DNA of 64,000 nt, taken from assembly GCA_029961685.1 (NCBI GenBank), contig JARWKL010000016.1:3969207-4033206 (forward strand), given 5' to 3'. Position numbers and translations under genes: made by a program. This stretch comes from Aristolochia californica. Lineage: Eukaryota; Streptophyta; Magnoliopsida; Piperales; Aristolochiaceae. Below are positions 47,381 to 58,744 of the stretch, one piece after another. Under the pieces are notes generated by a model. The model was given only the letters and a program-made list of their open reading frames with translations, had not been told where the DNA came from and did no database searches. Numbering within the stretch: the stretch's first letter is position 1; each line of letters begins with the position of its first letter.

Positions 47381-47898
47381 TGTTGGAATTATGGTTTCAA
47401 ATATATTATTTATGAAATAAAATTATCATAATTTATAGGCATGGGGCCCACTTCTAGATGCTTTGTCATTGGATGTTCAGTACAGGGAATAATGGCCAGC
47501 ACATCCCCCTGTAGAGGTAGATTAATTGGGTGCATTGACTTAGTGGACACATCCCTTGGGAATAAGGAGATATATCTCTCTTGAGGGGATGTATCTCTCC
47601 GAAGGGGATGCATCCTTATGAATAGTCATTAGTGCCACACCCTTTGGAAATCTATAAAATCCTTTATGGTCTTACAAGTGAGGCTAAGGCTATTTGCATA
47701 CCCAGTCTGGCTGAACGGGAACAAGTTTATCACTTATAAACGAATTATCAAAGGTTATCTTATGCACTTCAAGTTATATTTATATTCTTCAATATAAAAT
47801 ATATGCTCTCTTTATTCTTCTTACTTCAATTATATGATATATGTATAGCTCTCAGTGAATTATGGAGAATTTAATATTTATTTTATTATTATTAGACA
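47381..47898. mobile_element. Probable solo LTR
   Basis: A 518-base block starts TGTTGGAATTATGG and ends ATTATTAGACA, the TG...CA form of an LTR. 'CGAG' lies one base outside each end, a near-match to a 5-base target duplication. A TATA-like 'ctataaaatcc' is near 47651. No primer site or internal region follows, so it would be a solo LTR of an unassigned family. Confidence 0.55.
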
Positions 47899-48187
47899 TC
47901 GAGTGAGAGATGAGGACGGAGGCAAAGTCGAAAGAGAAGAGGGGTGAAAGTGAATGAATTAGGATTAGGGTCGGAAAATCAATTTCACAGAGTGATTTAT
48001 CCACTTGCACGTACTAACGTTTTTTGGGTCTACTTTCACTTACAAATACACTAACTGGGCCTAAAAGTGCACTAACCCCACTTATTGTACAGCCGGCTTA
48101 GTTACTTCAGGTATTAAACCCTATCCCTCTCCTAGATCTGGACACTCAACCCTGCTCTCCTTCTCCATTCGGGCTCTGGCTGGCCTA
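47899..48187 (+). promoter_or_regulatory. Upstream region of the DYW2-like gene
   Basis: Contains a site II core (TGGGCC near 48056) and a telo-box-like AAACCCTA near 48116, about 70 bases before the ATG. It overlaps a segment with gtRcactaac motifs shared with the transposon region, so the promoter abuts transposon-derived DNA. Confidence 0.45.
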
Positions 48188-49906
48188 ATGGCGACGCAGT
48201 GTGCTGGAATCTCTATAGTCTTCGCCGTGTGCAAGGTACGCTCGTCGACCACTTCTCTATTTCTTCTGGGGTCTCGTAAAACCCTAAACTTTACTCCTTT
48301 CCTCCCTCCAAACCTCTCCGTCAAATGTCTCAGCACTTCCACCGCCCCGAATAGCTATCAGCATCCTCATTCGTCCGATTCTAGGGCTTTCCAACGCGAT
48401 AACGTCGGCGGTGCCCATCAGGGTAATCCGAACCAATGGAATCCTCAAAACCCAAACTGGAGACCGCCCATACCCGATAACAGAAACTGGAATGCGGCGC
48501 CCCAAGAAGCAAACGGAAGGTCATTTCCCCACAACCAGAACCAGTGGGGTGCTCCTCAAGACCCAAATGGGAGACCCTTTCCCGACAATCAGAACCAACG
48601 GTATGCTTCTCAAGACCCCAACAGAGGGCCCTTTCCTAGTAATCAAAACCAACGGACTCCTTATCAAGATCCCAGTCGAAGACCATTTCCAGATAGCCGA
48701 AACCAGTGGAGTCCTCTTCAGGACACGAATAGAAGACCTGTCGCTAATACCCAAAACCAGTGGAATCAGGGAAATCCTGCTGACACTAAGGGACCTAGTG
48801 CCCCTGCCCCTACCCCGACTTCCGACCTGATGACATTAATAAAAGAGCGGAAGATCAAAGAAGCAGTTGACGTTTTGTTCAGTGGTGTTGCCCCGGATCC
48901 ACCAACCCTCGTTTCTCTCTTGCATGCTTGTGATGGTTCAGGGTTTTTAGAAGAAGTGAAAAGAATTCAAGATTTTGTTTTCCGTTCGCCCTTCAGGGCT
49001 GATGTTCATATAAACAACGAAGTCATACAAGCATACTCAAGGTGCGGGGGCATGGAAAATGCTCGACAACTGTTTGACAGAATGCCTGATAGAAATTTGG
49101 ATTCTTGGCACTTGATGGTTAATGGGTATGCTACAAATGTACTTGGAGATGACGGTTTACAGTTATTCCAACAGATGCGAAAATTAGGATTGCCACTAAA
49201 TGGTGCCACCTTTACTGCGGTTTTATCAGCTTGTGCTAGTGCTGAAGCTATCGAAGAGGGTTTCATTTATTTTGATTCTATGGAAAAGGAATATGGGATT
49301 ACCCCACAGGTAGAGCATTACTTAGGAATGATAGATGTTTTAGGAAAATCAGGGCATATAACAGAAGCAGAAGAATTCACTGAGAAATTGCCATTTGAGC
49401 CAACACCAGCAATTTGGGAATCACTGATGAAATTTGCTCGAATTCATGGTGATCTTGATCTTGAAGTCAGAGCAGAAGAGTTGTTGGTTTCATTGGACCC
49501 ATCTAAGAAAGTCTCTAAGATCCCAGCTCCGCCACCTAAAGTTCAATGGAGGATCAATATGCTTGAAGGGAAGAACAAGGTCAGCGAATACAGGGCTCCC
49601 CCTGTTAAACCAAAGAAAGAAGCAGGTTATGTCCCTGACACAAGATATGTACTTCATGATATTGATCAAGAGGCAAAAGAGCAGGCTTTGCTCTACCACA
49701 GTGAGCGACTGGCCATTGCTTATGGTTTAATCAGCACTCCGGCGAGAATGCCACTGAGGATCATCAAGAATCTTAGGATATGTGGGGATTGCCATAATGC
49801 AATCAAGATTATGTCCAGAATTGTCGGTCGGGAGCTTATTGTTAGGGATAACAAACGGTTTCATCATTTCAAGGATGGGAAATGCTCTTGCAATGATTAT
49901 TGGTGA
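48188..49906 (+). CDS. DYW-domain PPR protein, DYW2-like editing factor
   Basis: Intronless 572-residue protein. The N-terminus looks like an organelle transit sequence (Ser/Arg-rich, to about residue 50). Residues about 70-195 form a low-complexity repeat, NQNQW..PQDPNRRPFPD, in about six copies. A short PPR array follows (VINNEVIQAYSRCGG-like helices, MPDRNLDSWHLMVNGYA, GLPLNGATFTAVLSACAS). The C-terminus is a DYW domain with the HxE zinc/deaminase motif (YHSERLAIAYGL), CGDCHNAIK, and the final DYW tripeptide. Few repeats plus a complete DYW domain is the pattern of Arabidopsis DYW2 (At2g15690) and MEF8-type helpers, which supply deaminase function for C-to-U RNA editing in mitochondria and plastids. 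Assignment to DYW2 over MEF8 is likely but not certain. Confidence 0.92.
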   Translation: MATQCAGISIVFAVCKVRSSTTSLFLLGSRKTLNFTPFLPPNLSVKCLSTSTAPNSYQHPHSSDSRAFQRDNVGGAHQGNPNQWNPQNPNWRPPIPDNRNWNAAPQEANGRSFPHNQNQWGAPQDPNGRPFPDNQNQRYASQDPNRGPFPSNQNQRTPYQDPSRRPFPDSRNQWSPLQDTNRRPVANTQNQWNQGNPADTKGPSAPAPTPTSDLMTLIKERKIKEAVDVLFSGVAPDPPTLVSLLHACDGSGFLEEVKRIQDFVFRSPFRADVHINNEVIQAYSRCGGMENARQLFDRMPDRNLDSWHLMVNGYATNVLGDDGLQLFQQMRKLGLPLNGATFTAVLSACASAEAIEEGFIYFDSMEKEYGITPQVEHYLGMIDVLGKSGHITEAEEFTEKLPFEPTPAIWESLMKFARIHGDLDLEVRAEELLVSLDPSKKVSKIPAPPPKVQWRINMLEGKNKVSEYRAPPVKPKKEAGYVPDTRYVLHDIDQEAKEQALLYHSERLAIAYGLISTPARMPLRIIKNLRICGDCHNAIKIMSRIVGRELIVRDNKRFHHFKDGKCSCNDYW

Positions 49907-51322
49907 AGTGGATTAAACTCGTCCAGATTTCTTGTCCAGAAATGTGACCTTGAGGCCATGGATGGTAGGAATTGTATCATTCTGATCTTTTGAGCTCTTA
50001 TATCAGATGTGCCTTTTGCTTTATCCCTGTGATAAAAGGTGACCTTAGTTTAATGCAATGTTATTTTTTATTATGCAAAACACAACCTTCACGTTTCATT
50101 CTTACTTCTATTTGACGAACTTTGTAGACTTTGATACTGGTAAGAGCTAAAATATGTGGTGGCAAAAGAGGTTGTCCCTCATTCGACATCCTCCTCTCCA
50201 GTAAGTTTGTTTCTTGTGATGGAAAAAAAAACATCTCTGAGGACCATATAAGGCTAATATAATTCTGATCGCAAAAGCTTGTATAATACAATCATGCCTG
50301 GATTCACATTTTTTCTTTGTCTTTTTCTGTCGTTCCAAGACTCACATTTACAACAGCATTGGGTGTTTAGTGGTAGTTTAATAGGTTTTCTTGAAGCTAT
50401 CTGTAGTTGGTTCAGTAGTTTGGTTCTTCGCAGCTACAATATTTTGTTCCAAGCTCTATAATACAAAGTTGTGTTACTGCTTCCAACTCTAACCGTGTAC
50501 TGGCTTTTAGCTGCAGTTAATCTGGGTTGGATTTCTTCCCAGTTGCCATTATCGTGCTGTGCTTTGTTGTTGAAATTGCTGAGGTAGGACGCCTGGAAAG
50601 AAATCTAACTTTTCTGTGCAGTAACACAACCCTGAAGTTCTTACGGAAAAACACAAATAAATATTACAAGGATGGAGCTTGTAGCAGTAATTGGCAACTC
50701 AATTGACAATAGTTCAAAGGGTATAAGCTTGACTGTATTCACCCTATCGCAATCCACTGATATTATCGCAATAAAGCAAACTACTATGAAAGTACCGGAT
50801 TTAACTTCAAATAACAACTGGGGCTCTTTTCTTTTCAAACATATCACAAATAAGAATATGAGAATTTGATCATTATTATTCTTAAAATTAGTTAGTGAAA
50901 ATTAAATTCTTTTTTACTATTTTTGGAAATAATAATGGTCAAACTTTCATTTTCTTTTTTTTTTCGTGGGTTCTACGCTCCATGTGTCTTCCTACCCTCA
51001 TTTACCCTGCACCCGATCTTTCTTCTCTTTGTTCTTTTCACTACACTTTTCATTATGTACACTAACACAAAAAAAAAGTACTTTCGTTAGGGAAAATAGA
51101 TTATCCTATAATTATCTAGGTGATCTACTTTCTAAGTGCACTAACCCTCCTTTAATGCAGAGTGTTATAGTTTCGAGAATATAAACATGTTCTTACCCCC
51201 AACTGGCCGGGTCGACTCGGTGGGTCGACTAGGCGGGTCGGAATGCCGAGTACGAACACATCGAACCCTGCTATAGACCGACCCAAACTCGCAGAAATAT
51301 AAGCATGTTGACAATCGAAGAC
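49907..51322. other. Intergenic, no gene seen
   Basis: No recognised coding sequence. 51057-51150 has the gtRcactaac motif at both edges, similar to the transposon region at 42.7-48.1 kb, so a small relic is likely there. Confidence 0.45.
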
Positions 51323-51330
51323 AAACCCTA
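51323..51330 (+). promoter_or_regulatory. Telo box of the eL42 gene
   Basis: AAACCCTA about 77 bases before the ATG, in the 5' leader or core promoter, as common in plant ribosomal protein genes. Confidence 0.6.
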
Positions 51331-51406
51331 GCTTGCCTTGCCGTTTATCCTCTCCTTGGGGCGTTTAGCCGTTGCAGCGGGCACTGAACAGCTTGGAGAG
51401 AGCAAA

Positions 51407-54147
51407 ATGGTACTCTTATCTACCTTCTTTGCGTATGATTTTTTACTTCTAGAATCCCTTCTTGTTGTTTTACTTTCGTGGTAGTCAAAAGAGTTGTTCC
51501 CTCTTGTTACTCAATGGTGTTTATCTTTTGATCTTGCGGTTTTATTGTTTTTCTTTTGGTCTTCTGGATGCAATGTACGTTCTTGGTTTCGACTTACTGT
51601 TTCGTGTCTCTCGGGGTTTTGAATTCTGCAATACTTATATTTTCCATATTTTTAAGCTTTGGCACGAATTTTAATAGTACCCCAATGAATCGTGTTTACT
51701 TTTATGTTTTGGTATGGACAGGATTGTTGAAATTCGGGTGTGTGACTATGTTAAAGGAAATTCTTTGTTCCTTAAACTTGAGGAGGTACCGTGAAAGTAC
51801 AATTATGAACGGCTCTTAAATAAACTGAAGGAATAAGGCGCCATGAAAAACTCATACTATGAAGGTGGGGGGAGGGTAGGGGGACGGGTCTGTAGTTTGC
51901 TGATTGGAACTATTAAGAATTTGATGTGATTGATGGGTAGCTTTGGGAAACTTATTTACTAAATCGTTATTAAAGAATGGTAATTCTTACGCCAAAGTGT
52001 GATTGAAAGTAGTAGACCACGTTCTTTCAGAATTTGAGAAGAAATTTTTTGCAAGTGTCTTCATGTTCTAAAAAAATGCATATGATTCAAAAAAAAAAAA
52101 AAATTCTTCATGATGCTTTATTTCCCATTTTCTCATTTTCCTTGGCTTATTTGGGTAATCTTAGTTTCTTTTATTTAGTATTTATTATTTGCTTATAGTT
52201 TTTTACTTTGGAGCTGGTGTTGGTTACTTTTACATTCTGCACTCAATTGTGTTATACTATTCTGGTAGGCCCTAATCATGGTGCTATAGTGAGCTGATAT
52301 GGCATTATCGGTGGTTTAATTCTTCCTATCTCAACATCATCTTTTGTAATTTCTTATTCTTGGTGTAGGTGAACGTACCCAAAACAAAGAAAACATATTG
52401 CAAGAACAAAGAGTGCAAGAAGCACACTTTGCACAAGGTTACCCAATACAAGAAAGGAAAGGATAGTCTTGCTGTTCAAGGTGGGTCCATGGCCATTCCT
52501 ATGCTTCACAGTTATTATGTATCAGTCGAGGCCTTTCTGACTGTTGGATGTACTCATACTAGCAATGTCTATTTTTCAGGGAAGAGACGGTATGACCGCA
52601 AGCAATCAGGATATGGTGGTCAAACTAAGCCTGTCTTCCACAAAAAGGCAAGTTTCTGAACTTTGTAGCATTAATTACTGCAATCAACTTGGTTAATAAA
52701 CTGATTTCCTTTTTAAAAAATAAAATGGAGAAGCCCTAATTTGGTTAATAGTCATTGATGGATATTTCTGTGGAGAAGGGTGATAGCTTTTATCATCACT
52801 GTTTGCAGTGTATACATATCGATTATTTGATGCCCTTATAGATTTATTATTGAGTTATCTTAATTTATTATTGGAATGGAAGAATCCTAATTTGATTATT
52901 TGATGTGGGTATTTTTTTTCAGAAAATGAACAGTTTTTATTTTTACTCTTTCCAATAAATGATCTAATTGCTTGATTACTATAGCTTTGAGTCTCATATG
53001 ATTACTTAATGTTAGTGGATTTTGTGGAGAATTGGTGCTTTGTTTTTATGATTCTGAATGTGGAAGAAACCTTATCGGGTTAATTGTTGGCAGTGATTTT
53101 AGTTCAAGAAGTGAGTAGCTTTTATCTTTACTAGTTGCAGTGTATAGATAAATCTTTAGGACTAAAATACATGATTATTATACATCTCAAATTTTATGTA
53201 ATTAATTAATTTTTTGAGAATGAGCCACTTTTGAAAATTGGTGATTTATCATACGTCTCTGGGTTTCTGGCATTTTACACAGTGTTGAAAAACAACTGCA
53301 AAGGCAATTTGGTCATTTCAACTTACCTTCACTTTTATATCTTGATGTAATCTTGTTCCTTTTGTTGAATTATGCATATAGTCATGTAAATAAGACATGT
53401 AGAGTGGGAGATATAAGAAGATTAGGGTTTCATTTAAGTGAAGGGTATACTTGTAATTTTTTATTTTTTCACTTAATAAATAAGCCTGGGGAGATCAGTT
53501 TTGAGCCATTCTCTCCACTCTCTCTTCTCCTCTCTTTCTCTCTCCTTATTTTTCATACATAGTTTGATGGGTAGCAGGAGCACCCCCTCTCAATTTTAAG
53601 TATTGTTAACATTAATAATTTGGTTCTGCTGTAACAGGCAAAGACAACCAAGAAGATTGTGCTGAGGCTACAGTGCCAGAGTTGTAAACATGTCTCCCAG
53701 CATCCAATTAAGGTATGGTGCTTCTCTAACTTGATTAAGAGACATGGTGTTTTTCTGTTCATGCAAACACCACTTCTAGTGTTCATTGAGTTGACTTCAA
53801 TTTGGGCCTGGATGATTTGGTTCAAGGAGTTTTGACTTGCCCAAATCAGGGCTCCAATATAGGGGTAAGAGTTCACCTGAGGAGTTTCAAGTCAACCATT
53901 TTCGCACAAACGTTTGAGTTGTTCGATCTATCCTGTGTCTCTGCAATGTTAGGGTAGGATTGCCCGTTTGGATCCATTTGAGGGTGCTTCCATGCAGGAC
54001 TGATTATGGTGCTACTGGTTTATTTTCTTACTCAGAAAATTGACTAATAAGCATGACTGCTGATTTGGAAATATGTTTTTCTTGCAGCGATGCAAACACT
54101 TTGAAATTGGAGGAGACAAGAAAGGCAAGGGTACTTCACTATTTTAA
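51407..54147 (+). CDS. RPL36A: 60S ribosomal protein L36a/L44 (eL42)
   Basis: Five coding exons: 51407-51409 (the ATG alone), 52369-52480, 52580-52647, 53638-53712, 54088-54147. They make 105 residues, the canonical length. The protein sits in the large ribosomal subunit near the E site. The sequence starts [12 protein letters not shown]; its zinc-finger cysteines are in CKNKEC and CQSCKH...KRC, and the conserved [17 protein letters not shown] is formed across the third intron. That intron has a GC donor, CACAAAAAG|GCAAGT, with acceptor AACAG|GCAAAG; a GT donor would break the frame. The first intron splits immediately after the start codon. Start, phases and C-terminus (KGKGTSLF) all fit the family. 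Confidence 0.96.
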
Positions 54148-55029
54148 GTGCCATGAGTCATGGCTACTGGTATTAGTTGTTTGTTAGGGACGTAATACGA
54201 AAACTGCATGTTTAGTATGTTAAGATAAGCTCCTGATTTGCTTTTGTTTTTCTCGTGTTACTTAAATTCTTGCACAGACAGTTTCATAATTGTGCCTATC
54301 GAAATTCTGGAAACGGATGAGCTTGTTATTTTACTTCATCTATGAGCAACCGTGCTCTTGCGGAACATTCCATTTCTGGAACACCTCTAACAGAGGAACA
54401 AATAGTCAATTTTGAGAGAACTTACTGTCAGCCTCTTTCAGATATGAATCTATCTGATTCAGAAGGGAAGAACTTGCGTCAGTTTCTCATTTTCAATTCA
54501 AACATGGGTTTGATTCACACTCCATGTTCTGAGAAATACTTACCATTTATGCTCGCTGTTTAAGTAAACAGAATATGTAGAAGAAAGAGTCGAGGAAGTG
54601 AGCTACGGTTAACTGAGCTATGGAATACTGGATGAGCAGCATAATTAGAAGTAGTCGTGCAAGTATGCAAAATATGATACAAAAGCAAACTAGGAGAAAA
54701 TATTTGTAGTTGGTCGATCTACAAACAAAAGAATGAAGTGAACAGAAGGGGTGGCTTCCTCCCGTCTGCCTCCTTTGTCGCCGTTCGCCGACAGGTCTTC
54801 CCCCCTTCCCCGCACGTGTGAAATCTTAAACACGATTTCGCACGTGTGAAAGTCACACTAAACAAGTTAAAAAAAAAACTTTGTACCCTCTTCATGGTTT
54901 TTGAAGAAATTGAAAATATATTTTAGTAGAAATATGTTTTAGATATTATTAGTGTTTTTTTTAATAAATATTGAAAAAATATTTTTTGTAGAAATATAGG
55001 GACTATTAGTGTTTCTGTTTTTTAAAAAT
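54148..55029. other. Downstream of eL42, no gene seen
   Basis: The first few hundred bases are probably 3' UTR. The 73-codon frame at 54342 resembles nothing I know. Confidence 0.45.
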
Positions 55030-55830
55030 ATTTTTTTAATTAGAAATTCTTATTAAAAAATTATATAATTTTCTAAGTGAGATTTTCTTGCCAAGATGGG
55101 TTAGAAAACTGTATAGAAAATTTTTGAATAAGTATTTGACTGTTTATGTTATAATACTTTTAGCATGAGGCAATTTTCATAACAATTTTGTGTTTGACAT
55201 TTTATTTGATTAAAATTTTATCGATAAGTATAATAATATATTAGATTGATTATTAATTTTTATTTATTTCCCTAGAAGAGGCAATAAAAGGTCCATTTAA
55301 CTTTCCTAAGAAATTTTTAAAATATTTATTATAATTTTCTAGTAAGTCTCTAATAGTAATAGGATTTTATTTAAAAGTTGTTTTGGAAATATTTATCTTA
55401 GGAATATGTTAAAACATTTCTAGTTTTTCCTAGAATATAAATTTTCAATCAAGGGCACTAAGGAGGCCATAGTAAATTTATGATCAGACTCAAAAATTAC
55501 AAAATAAGCTAGACAATATTTTGGGTAAAAAAATAATATTGGTGGGTTATAATCCATTATCGAAATTCAATCCCGAACCTCCCCTATCATTCTTTTTTAA
55601 AAAATATATGCATAATTTTATAGATAATTTATTTGACATATATTTTATGTAGAATATTAAATATAGGTTAAACCTCGAACTCGATTAAAATTATTTCGCT
55701 CGAGCTCGATTACAATTTTAGACTCGAGGCTAGGTCGGCTGGAGTTCAAGTTCGAAATCTTTAAATCAAGCTCGGCTCGAACATAGGAAGGTTCAGCCTC
55801 TGTTGGATTCGATGTCACCCTTACACCTAA
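55030..55830 (+). repeat. Unclassified dispersed repeat, copy 2
   Basis: Same landmarks and orientation as 2640-3375, in the same order, with roughly 80 percent similarity by eye, ending 'gatgtcaccctt'. The following 55830-56190 contains further decayed copies of its right half ('tatgcccaattttaa' and 'gctcgaactcg' motifs), ending 'gatgtcacccct' near 56185. Confidence 0.75.
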
Positions 55831-56189
55831 TTTTAAGTAGAGGTTATGCCCAATTTTAAGTAGAGGTCATACCCAATTTTATGTACAAGTCATGCCCAAT
55901 TTTATGTAAAATATATGTATAATTTTATATACAATTTATTTGACATATATTTTTTGAAAAATTTTAAATATATGTTAGAGCTCGAACTTGAGATATATAA
56001 TTTTTGAAAAGTTTTAAATAAATATTGGAGCTCGACTCGAACTCGGTTAAAATTATTAGGATCGAGCTTGATAATAATTTTAGGTTCGAAGCTAAGCGTA
56101 GCACGAACTCAAATTCAAAATATTTAAATCAAACTCAACTCTAATATAGGTAGGTCGGGGCGCTGCTCGTATCGATGTCACCCCTGACC

Positions 56190-56889
56190 CCAAGAAACCC
56201 CGTGAACCTCGCAATTTTCATCCAGTTCAGTTGCGTTATGAATCTATCGGTGCAACGGGACGGAAAGTGAAAGTGATTACCCAAAATAATTAGTATGCAC
56301 CCGTGAAAGTCAAATATGAGGGTTCACACGCTCACTCGATGCTTTCTGCGTTCTCCTCTCTCGACACTTCCTGTTTCCCAACCCTCATCTCGTCTCTCTC
56401 TTCTCCCTCGACGTTATGCTCTTTGCCATGTTGTCGTGCCCGTGACGCCTTCTTCTCGGCTATGTCGCCGAACCCTATAAAAGTTCATGAGATTCTCTTT
56501 TTACGCTTTTCAATTAAGTTTTTTTTTTTCTGGATTTTGATTGCAGCCTTCTGTTTGTTGGCCACAAAAAGCCAGACAGATTTTCAACGACGCGTCGAAT
56601 CCACTATCTTTTATGTGTCTTTCCAGCTTGAACACGTTGAATGGAAAGAAAAACAAGCAGACGCGACCATCAGCCAAAGAAATTGAATCGGAGAAGACAA
56701 AAGATAGATATGTAACATTTGCAACAAATAAAAATGAATTCCATTATGAATATATTTCATTTACAGCAGCTTCCTTTCACGAACAAGAGTAAACAACATC
56801 AACAAATCCAATCAAACACTTGCAAACTTATCGACTATTTTTCATTTACATTTTTCGCTGATTATTACCAGATTCTGTCTTTCCCATTC
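56190..56889. other. Intergenic, no gene seen
   Basis: A plus-strand frame at 56303-56686 has no recognisable domain. It probably includes the 3' UTR of the next gene on the minus strand. Confidence 0.4.
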
Positions 56890-57198
56890 TCAATGCCGCC
56901 TCCTCAACGCCTGCTGGGGCTCTGTCGTCTTCGTCGTGCCGGGAAGAACGACCGGTCCACCGAAACCACCTGATAGCGGCTGGTGATCCGTACCGGAAAC
57001 CCAGTCCCGCAGGTCGGATACCGGCGGCTGATAATCCGACCTTGTCCGCCGGTGTGAAGACCCCTCGTACGAGGCCTCCTCCCTCACCGTTAATGGGTAG
57101 AGGCAATTCCGGCTTGACCCCTGGGAGAGGGAACGGTACTTGCTGCGGTCTCTGTTCCTCTTGATTGCATGAAGAACATAAGGAATCAAACCTTCCAT
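56890..57198 (-). CDS. Small plant-specific protein, MEGLIPYV family
   Basis: Intact single-exon 102-residue protein. It begins [20 protein letters not shown], then [14 protein letters not shown], an Arg/Ser-rich middle ([13 protein letters not shown]) and a Gly/Pro-rich end ([11 protein letters not shown]) closing with RRRH. I recognise the MEGLIPYV/F start from a family of short, uncharacterised plant proteins, often called stress- or development-responsive in expression studies; no molecular function is known to me. A TATA box, TATAAATA, lies at 57288-57295, about 90 bases upstream, and supports a real promoter. GC-rich coding region against AT-rich flanks also fits a gene. Confidence 0.8.
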   Translation of the reverse strand: MEGLIPYVLHAIKRNRDRSKYRSLSQGSSRNCLYPLTVREEASYEGSSHRRTRSDYQPPVSDLRDWVSGTDHQPLSGGFGGPVVLPGTTKTTEPQQALRRRH

Positions 57199-57287
57199 TC
57201 CTTTCCTCTTCTTCTTCCTGCTGCTTTGCTTCGCTTTCGCTCTGCTCTCGATGAGCTTAATGAGGAATGTCAGAGGAGGGGTTGGCG

Positions 57288-57295
57288 TATTTATA
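57288..57295 (-). promoter_or_regulatory. TATA box of the MEGLIPYV gene
   Basis: Minus strand reads CTATAAATACG, a near-perfect plant TATA box at a suitable distance from the ATG at 57198. Confidence 0.75.
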
Positions 57296-57299
57296 GCGA

Positions 57300-58744
57300 C
57301 TTAAATGATGGAGGAAAGTATAAGGAAACAAACAAAAAGATAAAGATGATTACGGAGCATGAATATCCATTTGGAATCAGATTAAGCAGGAGAATCATTA
57401 AACAAAGGTCAAAACTTTGACCCTTGAAGCCATTTTGAGCACATTCACCTTTTAATTTTCAGTCGGTCAATACCAAACTCTTTTGCCCACCTTCTTCCAA
57501 AGAAAAAAGAAAGTCAGAGACAGAGATAAATGGTACTAAAAATGGCTCAAATTTGGGCTCTCAAGGAGGTATAATATCACAAATTACGCCACTCTGGTAT
57601 GTTCTGTTTGGTGTAAAAATAAGGTTATTTGAGAGATTCAGAAGAGATGAGATGAATTGGGGAGGTTGACACCAGGTGAAGGAAGGGGAAGCTTCGGAAA
57701 CGATGGGCTGGACTGCACTTGAAGTTGAAGCACACAGATACGTATGTAAAACCGTGGCGTTAGAATTTGGAAGATTTCTTTAGTCAAACGCTCCTCCGTC
57801 TTCTTGTGTGAGAAGGCAAAGTGGTAATGGCTGCGGCTGCGGCAGTGCTACGCGCTTCGCCCACAGAGCTGTTACTTGTTGGACTGAATCCGCTGGAATG
57901 CTCGTTGAATTGGATAAAACCGTTGCTTGTGTAGGTGCCACTGTAAACAATTCTCTGCCTCCCTGTAAACCAGAGAATTGAATTGGGTAAACCCGACAAT
58001 TCTCCACGCCTTCCCTGTAAACCCGACCTATCTCTGCCTCGTCCCTACAGGTTGGTTTAGGGAAACCCTAGTGGGTTTTTTCCTGCCCTGTCACCCTATG
58101 GCGTGAAACCAGACCTGATCCATCCCCATCCGCATCCATACTCATCAGTTTTCTGGTGCTTAATAAGTTGACAATCTCTTAATTATGTGTTATTTGACTA
58201 AGCCACCTTGGCATTTGACGTATGATTATGAGTTAAGCTGGTTTATTTGAGAAACGCTTGCACTTCTTAAGCTTGGAAGTGAAGCTTTTCTAATGACTTC
58301 TTTTTGAGTACATAATCCCCCGTACTTCCATGTTCTCATCGTTCACGGAATCAGGCTGCTCGTCACTGGTTTCGATTCCTTGAAAGCTCATCCGTTTTTT
58401 CTTCAACTGCCATGAACGTCTTGTTCCGGATCTGATCCATGCACTGAGTAAGATAAGATTGGTCATTTCTTGGGGCCATCGACAAGCATCATTTACAGAA
58501 CATGAAAATATTTGCTTATTGATTTCCCCGTTTCTGTATGTATCAGATCCTATCAAACAAAATTTAATACCGCAAACAACTGGAAGGAGTTGGTGCTCGT
58601 GTTCTTCGCTCCAACTTATTTAATTCTTCTGCTTATCAAATACATAAACAACCTCCCTTTGATTAAAGCATTATATTAGCCTATCAGAGACTTCATCTCT
58701 GCTTCATTAATCCTTATCTCTTCAAGCTTCCCGCTTCAGTTTTA
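57300..58744. other. Intergenic, no gene seen
   Basis: Short frames at 57780-58007 on the minus strand are not recognisable. The last few hundred bases should hold the promoter of the next gene. Confidence 0.45.

Noticed and set aside
56303..56686. Plus-strand open frame of 127 codons
   Set aside because: No domain, crosses a T-rich tract and overlaps the likely 3' region of the MEGLIPYV gene.
57780..58007. Two overlapping minus-strand frames of about 75 codons
   Set aside because: They overlap in different frames and neither resembles a known protein.
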